From Catalinimonas niigatensis (GTDB taxonomy: Bacteria; Bacteroidota; Bacteroidia; Cytophagales; Cyclobacteriaceae), in assembly GCF_030506285.1 (NCBI RefSeq), contig NZ_CP119422.1, forward strand, positions 2,790,001 to 2,854,000: 64,000 bases of DNA, in the 5' to 3' direction. The notes under the pieces are model-generated. The model searched no databases and had not been told where the DNA came from. It saw nothing but the letters and a program-made list of their open reading frames with translations. Position numbers and translations under genes: made by a program. Numbering within the stretch: position 1 is the first letter of the stretch; each line of letters begins with the position of its first letter. Shown piece by piece: positions 26,657 through 35,001 of the stretch.

Positions 26657-27717
26657 GTGCGTTTGAAGACAATTCCGGCAAGATCAACAGTAGTGCGTTC
26701 AAAGAAATACTGCTGCCCTATAATGGCTATCCCAGAAATGAAGTGCTGGTCGGGCCAAAGTATGGCGTAGATACCTCCGTCATTGATCTGGGCAACGGCT
26801 TAGGCATGGCGGTGTCCAGCGATCCGCTTTCGCTCATTCCGTCTTTGGGGCTGAAAGAATCAGCCTGGCTGTCGGTGCATCTGCTGGCCAATGATATGGC
26901 GACTACCGGCTTTGCACCTATGTATGCACAATTTGTGCTGAATCTGCCAACCAGTCTTTCGCAACAAGCTTTTCAGGAATACTGGCAGCACATCCATACA
27001 TTTTGTGAACAGATTGGTGTGCATATTACTGGCGGCCATACCGGACAGATTAAAGGGCAGAACTCCACCATTTCCGGCGGAGGTACCATGTTTTTGACGG
27101 CTCCGCTGGACAAAATTATCAACAGCCATCAGGCGCAGCCGGGTGATCTGATTGTGGTGACCAAAGAAACGGCGCTGAATTCTTCCTCCATTCTGGCCAT
27201 GAGTTTTCCCGAAACGGTAGAGAATAAGTTAGGCAAAGAAGTCTACCAAACTGCCTGCGAGAACTTCTACCGGACTTCATCCTTACCCGACGCACTGGCA
27301 GCGGTAGAAGTGCTTGAACCAAATACCGAGCTCAAAGCCATGCATGATGTGACCGAAGGTGGCGTGGTTGGAGCCATCTGTGAAATGGCTGCTGCCTCCG
27401 GTTGTGGTTTTATTTTGCATAACGATAAACTTCCCGTAGGCGAAGCACCTTATCGGATTACCCGATTGTTTGAGATTGACCATCGCTACTGCATAGGCGC
27501 CGGCTCCATGATCATGGCAGTAAAAAAAGGAAAAGAACAGGCACTGGTTAATCATCTGGAGTCAAAATCCATACCTGCCAGCATTGTAGGAGAGATGACA
27601 GAGGCACAGCAGGGTTTCAGGATGATAGAAAATGATGAAGAGAAAATCATCTCTTTTGACGGAAATGACCCTTACTGGGGCGCATTTTTTAAAGCATTGA
27701 AAAACGGATGGAAATAG
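26653..27717 (+). CDS. AIR-synthase/HypE-like (PurM-superfamily) protein in a TPP-regulated operon
   Basis: 354 residues from the ATG at 26653 (MSAFEDNSGKINSSAFKEIL); longer frames that overlap the methyltransferase are not needed. The N-terminal domain has GPKYGVDTSVIDLGNG and SDPLSLIPSLG, and the second domain starts near DAVGLCT-equivalent GHTGQIKGQNSTISGGGTMF. HypE, PurM and ThiL (thiamine-phosphate kinase) all belong to this superfamily; overall the sequence looks closer to HypE-related proteins than to ThiL. With no hydrogenase genes nearby, a role in thiamine metabolism is inferred from the riboswitch, not from sequence. Confidence 0.8.
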   Translation: MSAFEDNSGKINSSAFKEILLPYNGYPRNEVLVGPKYGVDTSVIDLGNGLGMAVSSDPLSLIPSLGLKESAWLSVHLLANDMATTGFAPMYAQFVLNLPTSLSQQAFQEYWQHIHTFCEQIGVHITGGHTGQIKGQNSTISGGGTMFLTAPLDKIINSHQAQPGDLIVVTKETALNSSSILAMSFPETVENKLGKEVYQTACENFYRTSSLPDALAAVEVLEPNTELKAMHDVTEGGVVGAICEMAAASGCGFILHNDKLPVGEAPYRITRLFEIDHRYCIGAGSMIMAVKKGKEQALVNHLESKSIPASIVGEMTEAQQGFRMIENDEEKIISFDGNDPYWGAFFKALKNGWK

Positions 27718-27810
27718 TATGATAGTGTTATGCCCCCCGCGGTACGATGGTGTTATAGTCGATATTGATTACGCACTTAGCTTCAAACCATAACACCATC
27801 GCACCCTAAC
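27716..27810. repeat. octamer-unit inverted arms upstream of the ThiE-like gene
   Basis: The left arm (about 27720-27759) reads, on the minus strand, ACTAT, AACACCAT, CGTACC and later AACACTAT. The right arm (27788-27810) reads ACCAT, AACACCAT, CGCACCCT, AACCCC. The same octamers occur at 15511-15546 and 61898-61990. The right arm ends 11 bp before the start codon. It separates the HypE-like and ThiE-like genes by 104 bp, an unusual gap inside the operon. Confidence 0.6.
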
Positions 27811-27821
27811 CCCAAGAAAAA

Positions 27822-28463
27822 ATGGATAGAAAAATAAAAGGAGGAGTTTATCTGGTCATAGACCCGGCGATGGAAGAAAAAACGCTATTGAAAAAAGTAG
27901 AGTTGGCTTTAGAAGGAGGTGTGCAGGTATTACAAATCTGGAATCACTGGCCGAAGCATTTTGCATTAGCAGATAAAAAGAAATTGATAGAAGCCATACT
28001 CAAAATTAGTACACAGTACAATACTCCTACTTTGATCAATGAAGAGTGGGAATTGCTTAAGCACACGGCTTTAGAGGGTGTTCATTTTGACAGCATTCCT
28101 GAAAATTACCAGGCTATCAAAAAAGAGATTGGCAGGCCATTCCTTAGTGGAATTACCTGTAGCAATGACCTGGCAGTGATTGAGTGGGCCGAGCAAAATG
28201 ACTTTGATTATGTGTCTTTCTGCTCCATGTTCCCTTCCAGTTCGGTAGATAGCTGTGAGATTGTGAGGCCGGAAACTGTGAAAAAAGCCAGAGACATCAC
28301 CCAAATGCCACTCTTTCTTTCGGGAGGAATCACTACGGGAAACCTGGCGACTTTCAAAGAGCTGGATTTCAATGGCATAGCGGTAATATCGGGGATTCTA
28401 AGTTCCGATTCTCCCAAACATTCCGCTACTGCTTACCAAAACGCATTACAAACGATTAAATAA
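27822..28463 (+). CDS. ThiE-like TIM-barrel protein with a changed active site
   Basis: 213 residues, the normal thiamine-phosphate synthase length. The overall ThiE pattern is seen: VLQIWN at the Q-L-R-x-K position, TLINEEW at the N-D-R position, EGVHFDSIPEN at G-V-H-L-G-Q, SGITCSN at I-G-x-S, DYVSFCSMFPSSSVDS at the D-Y-x-x-x-G-P-x-x-x-T loop, LSGGIT at the A-I-G-G-I phosphate site and VISGIL at the end. However, the Arg and Lys that bind pyrophosphate, and the Asp-Arg pair, are missing. It is a ThiE paralogue with an altered substrate or a pseudoenzyme. Third gene of the riboswitch operon. Confidence 0.82.
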   Translation: MDRKIKGGVYLVIDPAMEEKTLLKKVELALEGGVQVLQIWNHWPKHFALADKKKLIEAILKISTQYNTPTLINEEWELLKHTALEGVHFDSIPENYQAIKKEIGRPFLSGITCSNDLAVIEWAEQNDFDYVSFCSMFPSSSVDSCEIVRPETVKKARDITQMPLFLSGGITTGNLATFKELDFNGIAVISGILSSDSPKHSATAYQNALQTIK

Positions 28464-28471
28464 ACAAACTT

Positions 28472-28738
28472 ATGAATACGTCATTGTTGAAAAAACTTTG
28501 CTGTCCTATAGATAAAGCTGATCTTATTCTTCAGGTCTTTTTAAAAGATGAAAACGGAGAGATCATTGAGGGGCTACTGACTTGCCCTGATTGTCAAAGA
28601 TATTATCCTATCGTGTACGGTATCCCTATCATGACACCGGATGAGTACCGGGAAAAAGCATTAGAAGCTCCAATCCTGGAAAAGTGGGGACTTAAGCTAG
28701 CGCAGGATAATGCTAAAATGTTGCTGCTGAAGGAGTAA
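28472..28738 (+). CDS. Trm112-like small zinc-binding protein
   Basis: 88 residues, the usual Trm112 length. The zinc knuckle cysteines are C9/C10 in LCCPIDK and a CPDC pair in LTCPDCQRYYPIVYGIPIM, followed by the characteristic YPIxxGIPxM strand. In eukaryotes and archaea Trm112 is the obligate activator of several SAM-dependent methyltransferases; bacterial homologues (YcaR type) are less studied. It starts 8 bp after the ThiE-like gene, ending an operon whose first gene is a methyltransferase, so a partnership with that enzyme is a reasonable inference. Confidence 0.82.
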   Translation: MNTSLLKKLCCPIDKADLILQVFLKDENGEIIEGLLTCPDCQRYYPIVYGIPIMTPDEYREKALEAPILEKWGLKLAQDNAKMLLLKE

Positions 28739-28978
28739 GTAATTTTTTAGTATTTTATAACAAAGAATTCACATATAAGTATACCATACCCGCAAAAAAA
28801 CCTTAGCTTTGTGTCATTATGAAGTTAAGACTCACCATATAATTATGGGAGCACAGTCTCCCTCCATTCTCTGAACTGGCAATGCTGATACTTATTCTTT
28901 ACTGATAAGGCTATTGCTATTCGTCTGATTCTTTACCGTACTTTCTTAGAAGGTTTTACAAAGGTTTTTTTAAGCTCG

Positions 28979-29005
28979 TTGAGCTTTTGTTGACTTATAT
29001 TTTTG
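28979..29005 (+). promoter_or_regulatory. candidate promoter for the MATE transporter
   Basis: TTG (28979-28981), 16 bp, then TATTTTTG (28998-29005), a full TAnnTTTG match. Transcription would start within a few bases of the ATG at 29013, giving an almost leaderless mRNA. A second full -7 match, TAGCTTTG, is at 28804-28811 without a clear -33 partner and would give a leader of about 200 bp. Confidence 0.4.
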
Positions 29006-29012
29006 CATATAC

Positions 29013-30404
29013 ATGCGGGTTACAAAATTACTATATCATTTCAGACACGCCCTGGAGGGCGATTACGATAAGTATACTTCCGGAAGTATCAGGAAGGCTA
29101 TTTTCTATCTGGCAGTACCCATGATTCTGGAGATGATCATGGAGTCTTTGTTTGCCATTGTAGACATCTTTTTTGTTGGCAGACTTGGCGTCAATGCAGT
29201 AGCCACCGTAGGCCTGACCGAGTCGGTGGTGACCATTGTGTACTCCATCGGCATAGGCTTCAGTATGGCAGCTACGGCGGTCATTTCTCGAAGAGTGGGC
29301 GAAAAACGCCTTGACAAGGCAGCATCTGCGGCTTTCCAGGTCATATTGCTGGGTGCTATCTTCTCTCTGCTTATTAGTATTTCAGGTTACATCTATGGGG
29401 GTGAAGTACTGGCATTGATGGGAGCGAGTGAAGGTATATTGCAAGAAGGCACGAGATATACTCAGATTATCTTTGCGGGAAACATCAGCATCATGCTGCT
29501 CTTTATCATCAATGGTGCCTTCCGTGGAGCAGGCAACGCTGCCATTGCCATGCGTACCCTTTGGATTGCCAACGGTATCAATATCTTCCTGGACCCCTTG
29601 CTCATATTTGGATTATGGATCATACCGGGGATGGGCATTGAGGGTGCGGCATGGGCCACTACCATCGGCCGGAGCATTGGGGTATTTTACCAGCTATATC
29701 ATTTGGTGAAAGGCAGTACCCGTATCAAACTGGACCGGCAAGCGATCAAACTGAGGTGGAAGACAGTGCTCAATATCATCAAAGTGTCTTCCGGGGGTAT
29801 GGGTCAGTTTCTGATTGACTCCGCCAGCTGGATATTTCTGACACGTATTGTCTCCGAGTTTGGTAGTGTGGCACTGGCAGGTTATACCATTGCCTTCAGA
29901 ATTGTGATGTTTACCCTATTACCGGCTTGGGGGCTTTCCAATGCTGCAGCGACTATGGTGGGGCAAAATCTGGGTGCAAAATTTCCTGACAGGGCAGAGA
30001 AGGCTGTCTGGTACACGGCTAAGTACAATGTCTACTTTCTGGGTGTAGTCTCACTTGTGTTTTTATTCACCGCTGATATTTTCGTAGGCTGGTTTTCTCC
30101 TGAAGCAGAAGTGGTAAACGCTGGCGCAACTGCTTTGAAAATCTTTTGTCTGGGATACATCTTTTTCGCCTTCGGGATGGTCATCGTGCAGGCATTTAAC
30201 GGAGCCGGTGATACCCGTACCCCTACTTTTATCAACATGGGCGTACTGTGGGTATTACAGCTGCCCCTGGCGTATCTGCTGGCGATTCAATATGACTTAG
30301 GCGCTTTGGGGGTATACATCACCATTGCGATCAGCCATTCATTGCATGCACTGGTAAGCCTGTGGATTTTCAAGAAAGGTAAATGGAAGGAGATGAAAGT
30401 GTAA
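29013..30404 (+). CDS. MATE-family efflux transporter
   Basis: 463 residues with about 12 hydrophobic segments, the standard MATE topology of two six-helix bundles. Landmarks: MESLFAIVDIFFVGRLG in helix 2 and AGNAAIAMRTLWIANGINI near helix 5-6, matched in the second half by GAGDTRTPTFINMG. MATE proteins export organic cations, toxins or metabolites using Na+ or H+ gradients. It follows the riboswitch operon after 274 bp and has its own promoter motif, so cotranscription is not required; whether it carries a thiamine-related compound is unknown. Confidence 0.92.
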   Translation: MRVTKLLYHFRHALEGDYDKYTSGSIRKAIFYLAVPMILEMIMESLFAIVDIFFVGRLGVNAVATVGLTESVVTIVYSIGIGFSMAATAVISRRVGEKRLDKAASAAFQVILLGAIFSLLISISGYIYGGEVLALMGASEGILQEGTRYTQIIFAGNISIMLLFIINGAFRGAGNAAIAMRTLWIANGINIFLDPLLIFGLWIIPGMGIEGAAWATTIGRSIGVFYQLYHLVKGSTRIKLDRQAIKLRWKTVLNIIKVSSGGMGQFLIDSASWIFLTRIVSEFGSVALAGYTIAFRIVMFTLLPAWGLSNAAATMVGQNLGAKFPDRAEKAVWYTAKYNVYFLGVVSLVFLFTADIFVGWFSPEAEVVNAGATALKIFCLGYIFFAFGMVIVQAFNGAGDTRTPTFINMGVLWVLQLPLAYLLAIQYDLGALGVYITIAISHSLHALVSLWIFKKGKWKEMKV

Positions 30405-30421
30405 ATGTTTGAGTTATGATA

Positions 30422-30478
30422 AAACTGAGTAGAATATATGCGTTGTGAAGATATGACTCATGATATTCTACTCAGTTT
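30422..30478. terminator. bidirectional hairpin terminator between convergent genes
   Basis: AAACTGAGTAGAATAT (30422-30437) is exactly complementary to 30463-30478, a 16-bp perfect stem with a 25-base loop. It lies between the converging MATE and acyl-CoA-dehydrogenase-like genes and is T-rich on both sides. Confidence 0.75.
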
Positions 30479-30487
30479 ATTCTTTCA

Positions 30488-31600
30488 TCAAAATTTTCCC
30501 ACCTCAGCAAAGCCCAGTGGAGAAAGCAGTATATGTTGCGAAGCCGTATGCAAATCGCGCCAGGCACGATTGAGTTCCGTATCTGCCTGAAGCACTGTCA
30601 TGCCGCACAGAGGATACATCATTTCAGCAGACTCACGTGTGACTTTCGCCGCGTGCTTGGCAGATAAACTGATCTTTCTGAGCACTTCTTCCGGAATCGC
30701 CTTACTTTCTTCGCAAGCTTTCCACCCCTCCTGCACCAGCATATACAGCCAGCTTCGGGCAGCTTCCAACTGGGCTTCCGCCTGTGCCAAAGTATCCTGC
30801 ACTTTAGGGTGATCTTTCAGCGCGTCTCCCTGCATTCCTTTTTTATGAAAAAGCAGTGCTTTTACCTCATCCAGAAAATGACAAGCCATGCCGGTCAGTT
30901 GCAGGCAGGTAGTCACTTCGGCAAACTGCATGAAAGGAAAGCGGTAGAGCGGCCCTCTTTCGTAAGGAGAGGGTTTCAGCAAGTTGAAAATTCTTTCTTC
31001 AGGAACATGTACATGATTCACCTCAAAGTCGTGGCTGGAAGTGGCCTGCAAGCCATAAGAACGCCAGGTGTCTTTTACTTCCACTTCATTCGGTAAGAAA
31101 ACGAAAGAGTAAAATTCTGGAGTATTGCTGGTGCCATCAGTTTTCAGCTTGCAATTGGCCGTAAAGGCGGTAGCATGACTGGAACCGCTGCCATATTTCC
31201 AGCTTCCACTGATCGTATATCCATCCTTCTCCTGTCTGGCTATGCCGGAAAGTGCTCCGCTACCGGCAATACAGGCTTTAGGATCAGTAAAGATTTGTTC
31301 GCTCAAAGCAGACTGAATATAGGCGGCAAAAAGATTAGCACCCGCTCCCAGATTGACGGTCCAGCCCAGGCTTCCATCAGCATAAGCCAAGGCTTCCAGT
31401 ATCTGCAGGGCTTCCGGCAAATTCATTTCCAGCCCCTTGTATCTTTGTGGGATAAACAACCTGAGCCATTGCTGCTCATAAATGAGCTGTAATTGCTGCT
31501 GTGTAAGTTTTTTCTCCTGCTCCGCCCTGGCTGACTGCCCTCTGATTTCTTCAATGACATCAGCAGATAGTATGTCTGTCGGGTGCTTTAAAAAATTCAT
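30488..31600 (-). CDS. acyl-CoA-dehydrogenase-fold flavoprotein (class D monooxygenase-like)
   Basis: 370 residues. It shows the acyl-CoA dehydrogenase layout: an N-terminal helical domain (RLFIPQRYKGLEMNLPEALQ), a middle beta domain (GSWKYGSGSSHATAFTANCK), and a C-terminal helical domain (LYMLVQEGWKACEESK). The catalytic Glu of true dehydrogenases is not clearly in place, and GSWKYGSG resembles flavin-dependent monooxygenases such as HpaB/DszC. A reaction cannot be assigned: oxidation of an acyl-CoA or hydroxylation of an aromatic or sulfur compound are both possible. No flavin reductase gene is adjacent. Confidence 0.8.
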   Translation of the reverse strand: MNFLKHPTDILSADVIEEIRGQSARAEQEKKLTQQQLQLIYEQQWLRLFIPQRYKGLEMNLPEALQILEALAYADGSLGWTVNLGAGANLFAAYIQSALSEQIFTDPKACIAGSGALSGIARQEKDGYTISGSWKYGSGSSHATAFTANCKLKTDGTSNTPEFYSFVFLPNEVEVKDTWRSYGLQATSSHDFEVNHVHVPEERIFNLLKPSPYERGPLYRFPFMQFAEVTTCLQLTGMACHFLDEVKALLFHKKGMQGDALKDHPKVQDTLAQAEAQLEAARSWLYMLVQEGWKACEESKAIPEEVLRKISLSAKHAAKVTRESAEMMYPLCGMTVLQADTELNRAWRDLHTASQHILLSPLGFAEVGKF

Positions 31601-31751
31601 ATATGATGTGGCATAAGTTTAAAAATCTCATCAAGCTCGCTCCTAAATAGATTCGGGCAGCAAATAAACAATCTATGCATTGAATTACGAGGATATGAGT
31701 GGATTTTGTTGAAGAGTAATTGGAAGGAAAACAGATAAATGAAATGTATGT

Positions 31752-32378
31752 TCACTTCGCTTCCTCCAACTCATCCAGACTTTTACTTAGCGTATGCAGC
31801 CATTTGAAATAAGTTTTCTTATAGTAAAGATGGTTACCTAACAGAGAAATCACGGACAAAGCGCCACTAATACTCACTTCTGTTAGTAGGGGGAATTCTA
31901 CATGAAACAGTTGCAAGACTACTTTAACAACCACAAAATAGATGAGGGGAAAGACGATGACATAAATCAGTGTGGTAAGCAGGTACCATCTTTTAAAACG
32001 TTCTTTCGTATTCTTCAATGCCGCTTTGATGTTCACGGCATCGGCAATGTCAAATATTTTTACCTGTTCATAATAGGTCCACAAGGTAACAAGCCCAAAT
32101 AAGGCGACCATCCCAAAAACCGGAAGCGCATGCTCAAGGTTTTGAAACCTTTCCGGGAAGATGAAAAAGAGTACTACATTGAATATAAGACATGCGAACA
32201 AAAGAATAATTACATTTTTGGTAAACTTCCACCAGTAGAGGGTAGTGCTGCTCAGTTTGGATAAAGTGTTGGATACATTCATCTTATTTTTATTTAAGTG
32301 TTCTGATAAAGGCTGGGCATGCTCCTGATCTTGACTGATATAAGCCTGCCAGGTATTTTTTAAATCATCAAGCTCCAT
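31752..32378 (-). CDS. membrane protein encoded next to a sigma factor
   Basis: 208 residues. N-terminal cytoplasmic region (1-50, MELDDLKNTWQAYISQDQ), then four hydrophobic segments (about 53-75, 85-100, 135-160 and 165-185) and a charged C-terminus. The start overlaps the sigma-factor gene by about 11 bp on the same strand, the classic arrangement of a sigma/anti-sigma pair in Bacteroidota. The N-terminal D/E-rich segment could bind the sigma factor. The family is known by position, not by experiment. Confidence 0.7.
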   Translation of the reverse strand: MELDDLKNTWQAYISQDQEHAQPLSEHLNKNKMNVSNTLSKLSSTTLYWWKFTKNVIILLFACLIFNVVLFFIFPERFQNLEHALPVFGMVALFGLVTLWTYYEQVKIFDIADAVNIKAALKNTKERFKRWYLLTTLIYVIVFPLIYFVVVKVVLQLFHVEFPLLTEVSISGALSVISLLGNHLYYKKTYFKWLHTLSKSLDELEEAK

Positions 32379-32849
32379 TGTGCATTTTTTGTATGGTGTT
32401 TTTCAGCTTACTCTTGATCCGGTTGATTTTATAGCCCACATTGGACTCGGATATCCCCATTACCTGCGCGATTTCCTGATAACTCTGCTCTTCCAGATAC
32501 AGAAGAGTGATGGCTTTCTCTACATCCGAAAGTCTGTCAATGGCCTGCATCATGCTGCTGAACTGCTCCTCCTCTACCGATAAGTCTGGTGAGGGGATTT
32601 GTAATATATTCTGATCAATGTCCTTAGGAAGTGGTCTTTTGCTTTCTTTGCGCAGACGGGTAATCGCTGTGTTCAGTGCGATACGATACACCTGGCTTCG
32701 TTTCTGAACTTAGGAAAGGCTTTCCATAGCTGTAGTACGATGTCCTGGAACAAATCCTGCCTATCCTCGCTCTGTCGGCAATACATCTTACATACTTTGT
32801 AGAGGATGGCCTCATGCGCAGTGATCTTATCGATAAATTCTTCCTTCAA
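32368..32849 (-). pseudogene. ECF sigma-70-family factor disrupted in region 2
   Basis: Two frames together make one ECF sigma factor. The upstream frame from a TTG at 32849 encodes MKEEFIDKITAHEAILYKVC and on through CRQSEDRQDLFQDIVLQLW to KAFPKFRNEAR, sigma region 2. The downstream frame (32368-32691) starts at YRIALNTAITRLRKES and holds region 4 with ISESNVGYKINRIKSKLK. Between them the usual six residues (K-F-S-T-W-M type) are missing, about 13 bp, which causes the frameshift. A 13-bp deletion is hard to explain as a sequencing error, so the gene is probably dead while the membrane partner is intact. Confidence 0.8.
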
Positions 32850-32978
32850 TGGATTCTGCTTTACCTATTAGTCGTCAAGATGCACAAAAACTTAGGGGGA
32901 GGAAGAAATTTATTGTCCTACCGGCTTATTTGCAGTAGGACTACTGTGGGTGCGAAGTGCATGGCTGCATTATCCACT

Positions 32979-34772
32979 CTAATTATTGCTGAAGGTACCC
33001 TTTTGGAACTTTATACCATGATTTTTGGATGGAGTATCCTGCTCCAAATGCTGTAGGAACTGATTCAGGTTTTGGTCTTTATCCAATACCAGCTTTTTGC
33101 GTAAACGGTAGCGCGCAGTTTTGACACTTTCAGGCGAAATCCCCATGATGCGGGCTGACTCTTTCAGATTCATATTGAGCTTTACCAAAGTGCAGAGTTT
33201 GAGATCATTGGACGTAAGCTCAGGAAATTTTTCCTGGAGAAGTTCAAAAAAGCTGTGGTGGACTTTTTCAAAATGCATGCGGAAATCTTCCCATTCCCGG
33301 TCGACCTGAAAGTTGGCATTAAGCATTCTCTGTATCTGATCCAGCTTGGTACGCATTGTACGGTCAGACTTCTTTTTGAGTAGTTGGATAGACTCTTTGA
33401 TATCTTCCACCAATTCGTTCTTTTGGATGAAGTTTAGGGAGTAACTGGTGAGTTCTTTGTATTTATGCTCCAGTTGCAGTACCAGTTCCTCCTCTTTGAG
33501 CCTGGTATTCTCAAGTTCCATCTCTGTCAGGCTATGTTGTTTTTCCAGCAACACACGTTTCTTCTCATTTTTGACCTGTTGCAAGCGAAAGAAGATAAAG
33601 CCTAGTCCGGCAGTAAGCACCAATCCCACTATCAATATGTATACCCACAGCACTTTGATTTCACTCTCCTGTTTTAATAAGGCAATCTTCTGTTCCTGTA
33701 TGGTGAGTTGCTGTCCTTTTTTCTCTAAGGCATACTCATGTTCTATCCTTGCCAGCTCACGAGCTTTCTGCGTATTCAGTATGCTATCCTGCATGATGGT
33801 GTAAGCATCAAAGTACTCCAGAGCCTGCTGGTATTTTCCCTGTGCCTCATACATTTTTTTGAATGCCAGATAAATCTGGCTAAGAATGGTTTTGGAACTT
33901 ACCAAATGCGCCCACTCTTCACTGATATGCAGTTTTTCTTCAGCAAGAGCATATTGTTTCCTATCTGAATAGATCATGCCGATAGAAAGCATATTATGGG
34001 CAGCACCCTCCCAATCATCAATGATTTTCTGGATTTCTAACGACTTTTCGTAATAACTAAGCGCTGCGTCCAGTTGCTTTTGGCTATGACTCAGATCGCC
34101 CAGGTTATGGTATGCATCACCCAGACCATACAGAAAGTCAATCTCCTTGCTAAGGGCAAAAGCTTCTTCAAAGTATCGCTTGGCTTTATCCAATTGCTCT
34201 GTGCGCAAATAGGCTATTCCCAAATGGTTTGCCGTACTGGCCATACGGTCTTTTCTACCCAAGCGCTTGAAATTGTCGTAAGCCAGAAAAAAGCGAGGGA
34301 AAGCATTGTCATAATCTTTCTGATCTCTGTATACCAAACCCATATTCATCGTCACATTGGCCACGCCTAGCGTATCCTGCAGCGACTGATAAAGATTCAA
34401 AGCATCTAAAAGATATTTAAGCGAAAGATCATGGTTTCCTCTGGCCCAGTGACTCACTCCCAACACCCGATTAGAAAAAGCCATACCTTTCGGATACTGA
34501 ATTTTGGTAGACAAATCTAACGCTTGCATTCCGTAGACTTCAGAACTATCCGGGCAATGAATCCAGTAGTTTCTGCCGATCTCTAAAAGGACGTCTGCCC
34601 GTTCTCTGCTGGGTTCAGGAAAATTTTTAAGAAGATCTTTCTGAATGTCTATATCATACGTTTCTACTTGCCCATTTTGCAGGGCTTTCTTTGTGTCTAT
34701 CTCATGCGTGTCTACCTGTCCATAAGCAACATAGGCAGATAAAAAGAATAGGAGGGAAATAAACTTTTTCAT
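32979..34772 (-). CDS. TPR-HTH membrane regulator
   Basis: 597 residues with a signal peptide (ending about 20, Tyr-Gly-Gln). Residues 80-330 hold several tetratricopeptide repeats (e.g. ALNLYQSLQDTLGVANVTMN, AHNMLSIGMIYSDRKQYAL), then a transmembrane helix (about 375-398, VLWVYILIVGLVLTAGLGFIFF), a coiled coil (400-480), and a C-terminal LuxR-type HTH (LTSNDLKLCTLVKLNMNLKE then ISPESVKTARYRLRKKL). The periplasmic TPR part would sense ligands or proteins and the cytoplasmic HTH would bind DNA, a common Bacteroidota design. Target genes are not identified; the disrupted sigma region lies downstream. Confidence 0.88.
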   Translation of the reverse strand: MKKFISLLFFLSAYVAYGQVDTHEIDTKKALQNGQVETYDIDIQKDLLKNFPEPSRERADVLLEIGRNYWIHCPDSSEVYGMQALDLSTKIQYPKGMAFSNRVLGVSHWARGNHDLSLKYLLDALNLYQSLQDTLGVANVTMNMGLVYRDQKDYDNAFPRFFLAYDNFKRLGRKDRMASTANHLGIAYLRTEQLDKAKRYFEEAFALSKEIDFLYGLGDAYHNLGDLSHSQKQLDAALSYYEKSLEIQKIIDDWEGAAHNMLSIGMIYSDRKQYALAEEKLHISEEWAHLVSSKTILSQIYLAFKKMYEAQGKYQQALEYFDAYTIMQDSILNTQKARELARIEHEYALEKKGQQLTIQEQKIALLKQESEIKVLWVYILIVGLVLTAGLGFIFFRLQQVKNEKKRVLLEKQHSLTEMELENTRLKEEELVLQLEHKYKELTSYSLNFIQKNELVEDIKESIQLLKKKSDRTMRTKLDQIQRMLNANFQVDREWEDFRMHFEKVHHSFFELLQEKFPELTSNDLKLCTLVKLNMNLKESARIMGISPESVKTARYRLRKKLVLDKDQNLNQFLQHLEQDTPSKNHGIKFQKGTFSNN

Positions 34773-34855
34773 GAGCGGGAAAGTATCGGGTACAAAACTG
34801 TAGATTTCAACTGAATGAAATTTGTAATTTTTGATTTACCAACCTAAACTGGGAG

Positions 34856-34890
34856 GTATACAAAAAGTGAACATGAGTTAATTTGTATAC
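34856..34890. repeat. 9-bp perfect inverted repeat in the intergenic region
   Basis: GTATACAAA (34856-34864) and TTTGTATAC (34882-34890), 17-base loop. Between two minus-strand genes, upstream of the TPR-HTH gene, where a regulator site could lie. A 23-codon frame at 34923-34994 shows no family features. Confidence 0.35.
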
Positions 34891-35001
34891 TACAGGCTCA
34901 TTTCTGAGAAAGAAGCTTAGATATGACTTCTGTTCTTCCGGAAGAGCAAAAAGGCTTTATCCGCGCTTTGATTAGTGGGAGCAAATCAACCTGAATGACA
35001 A

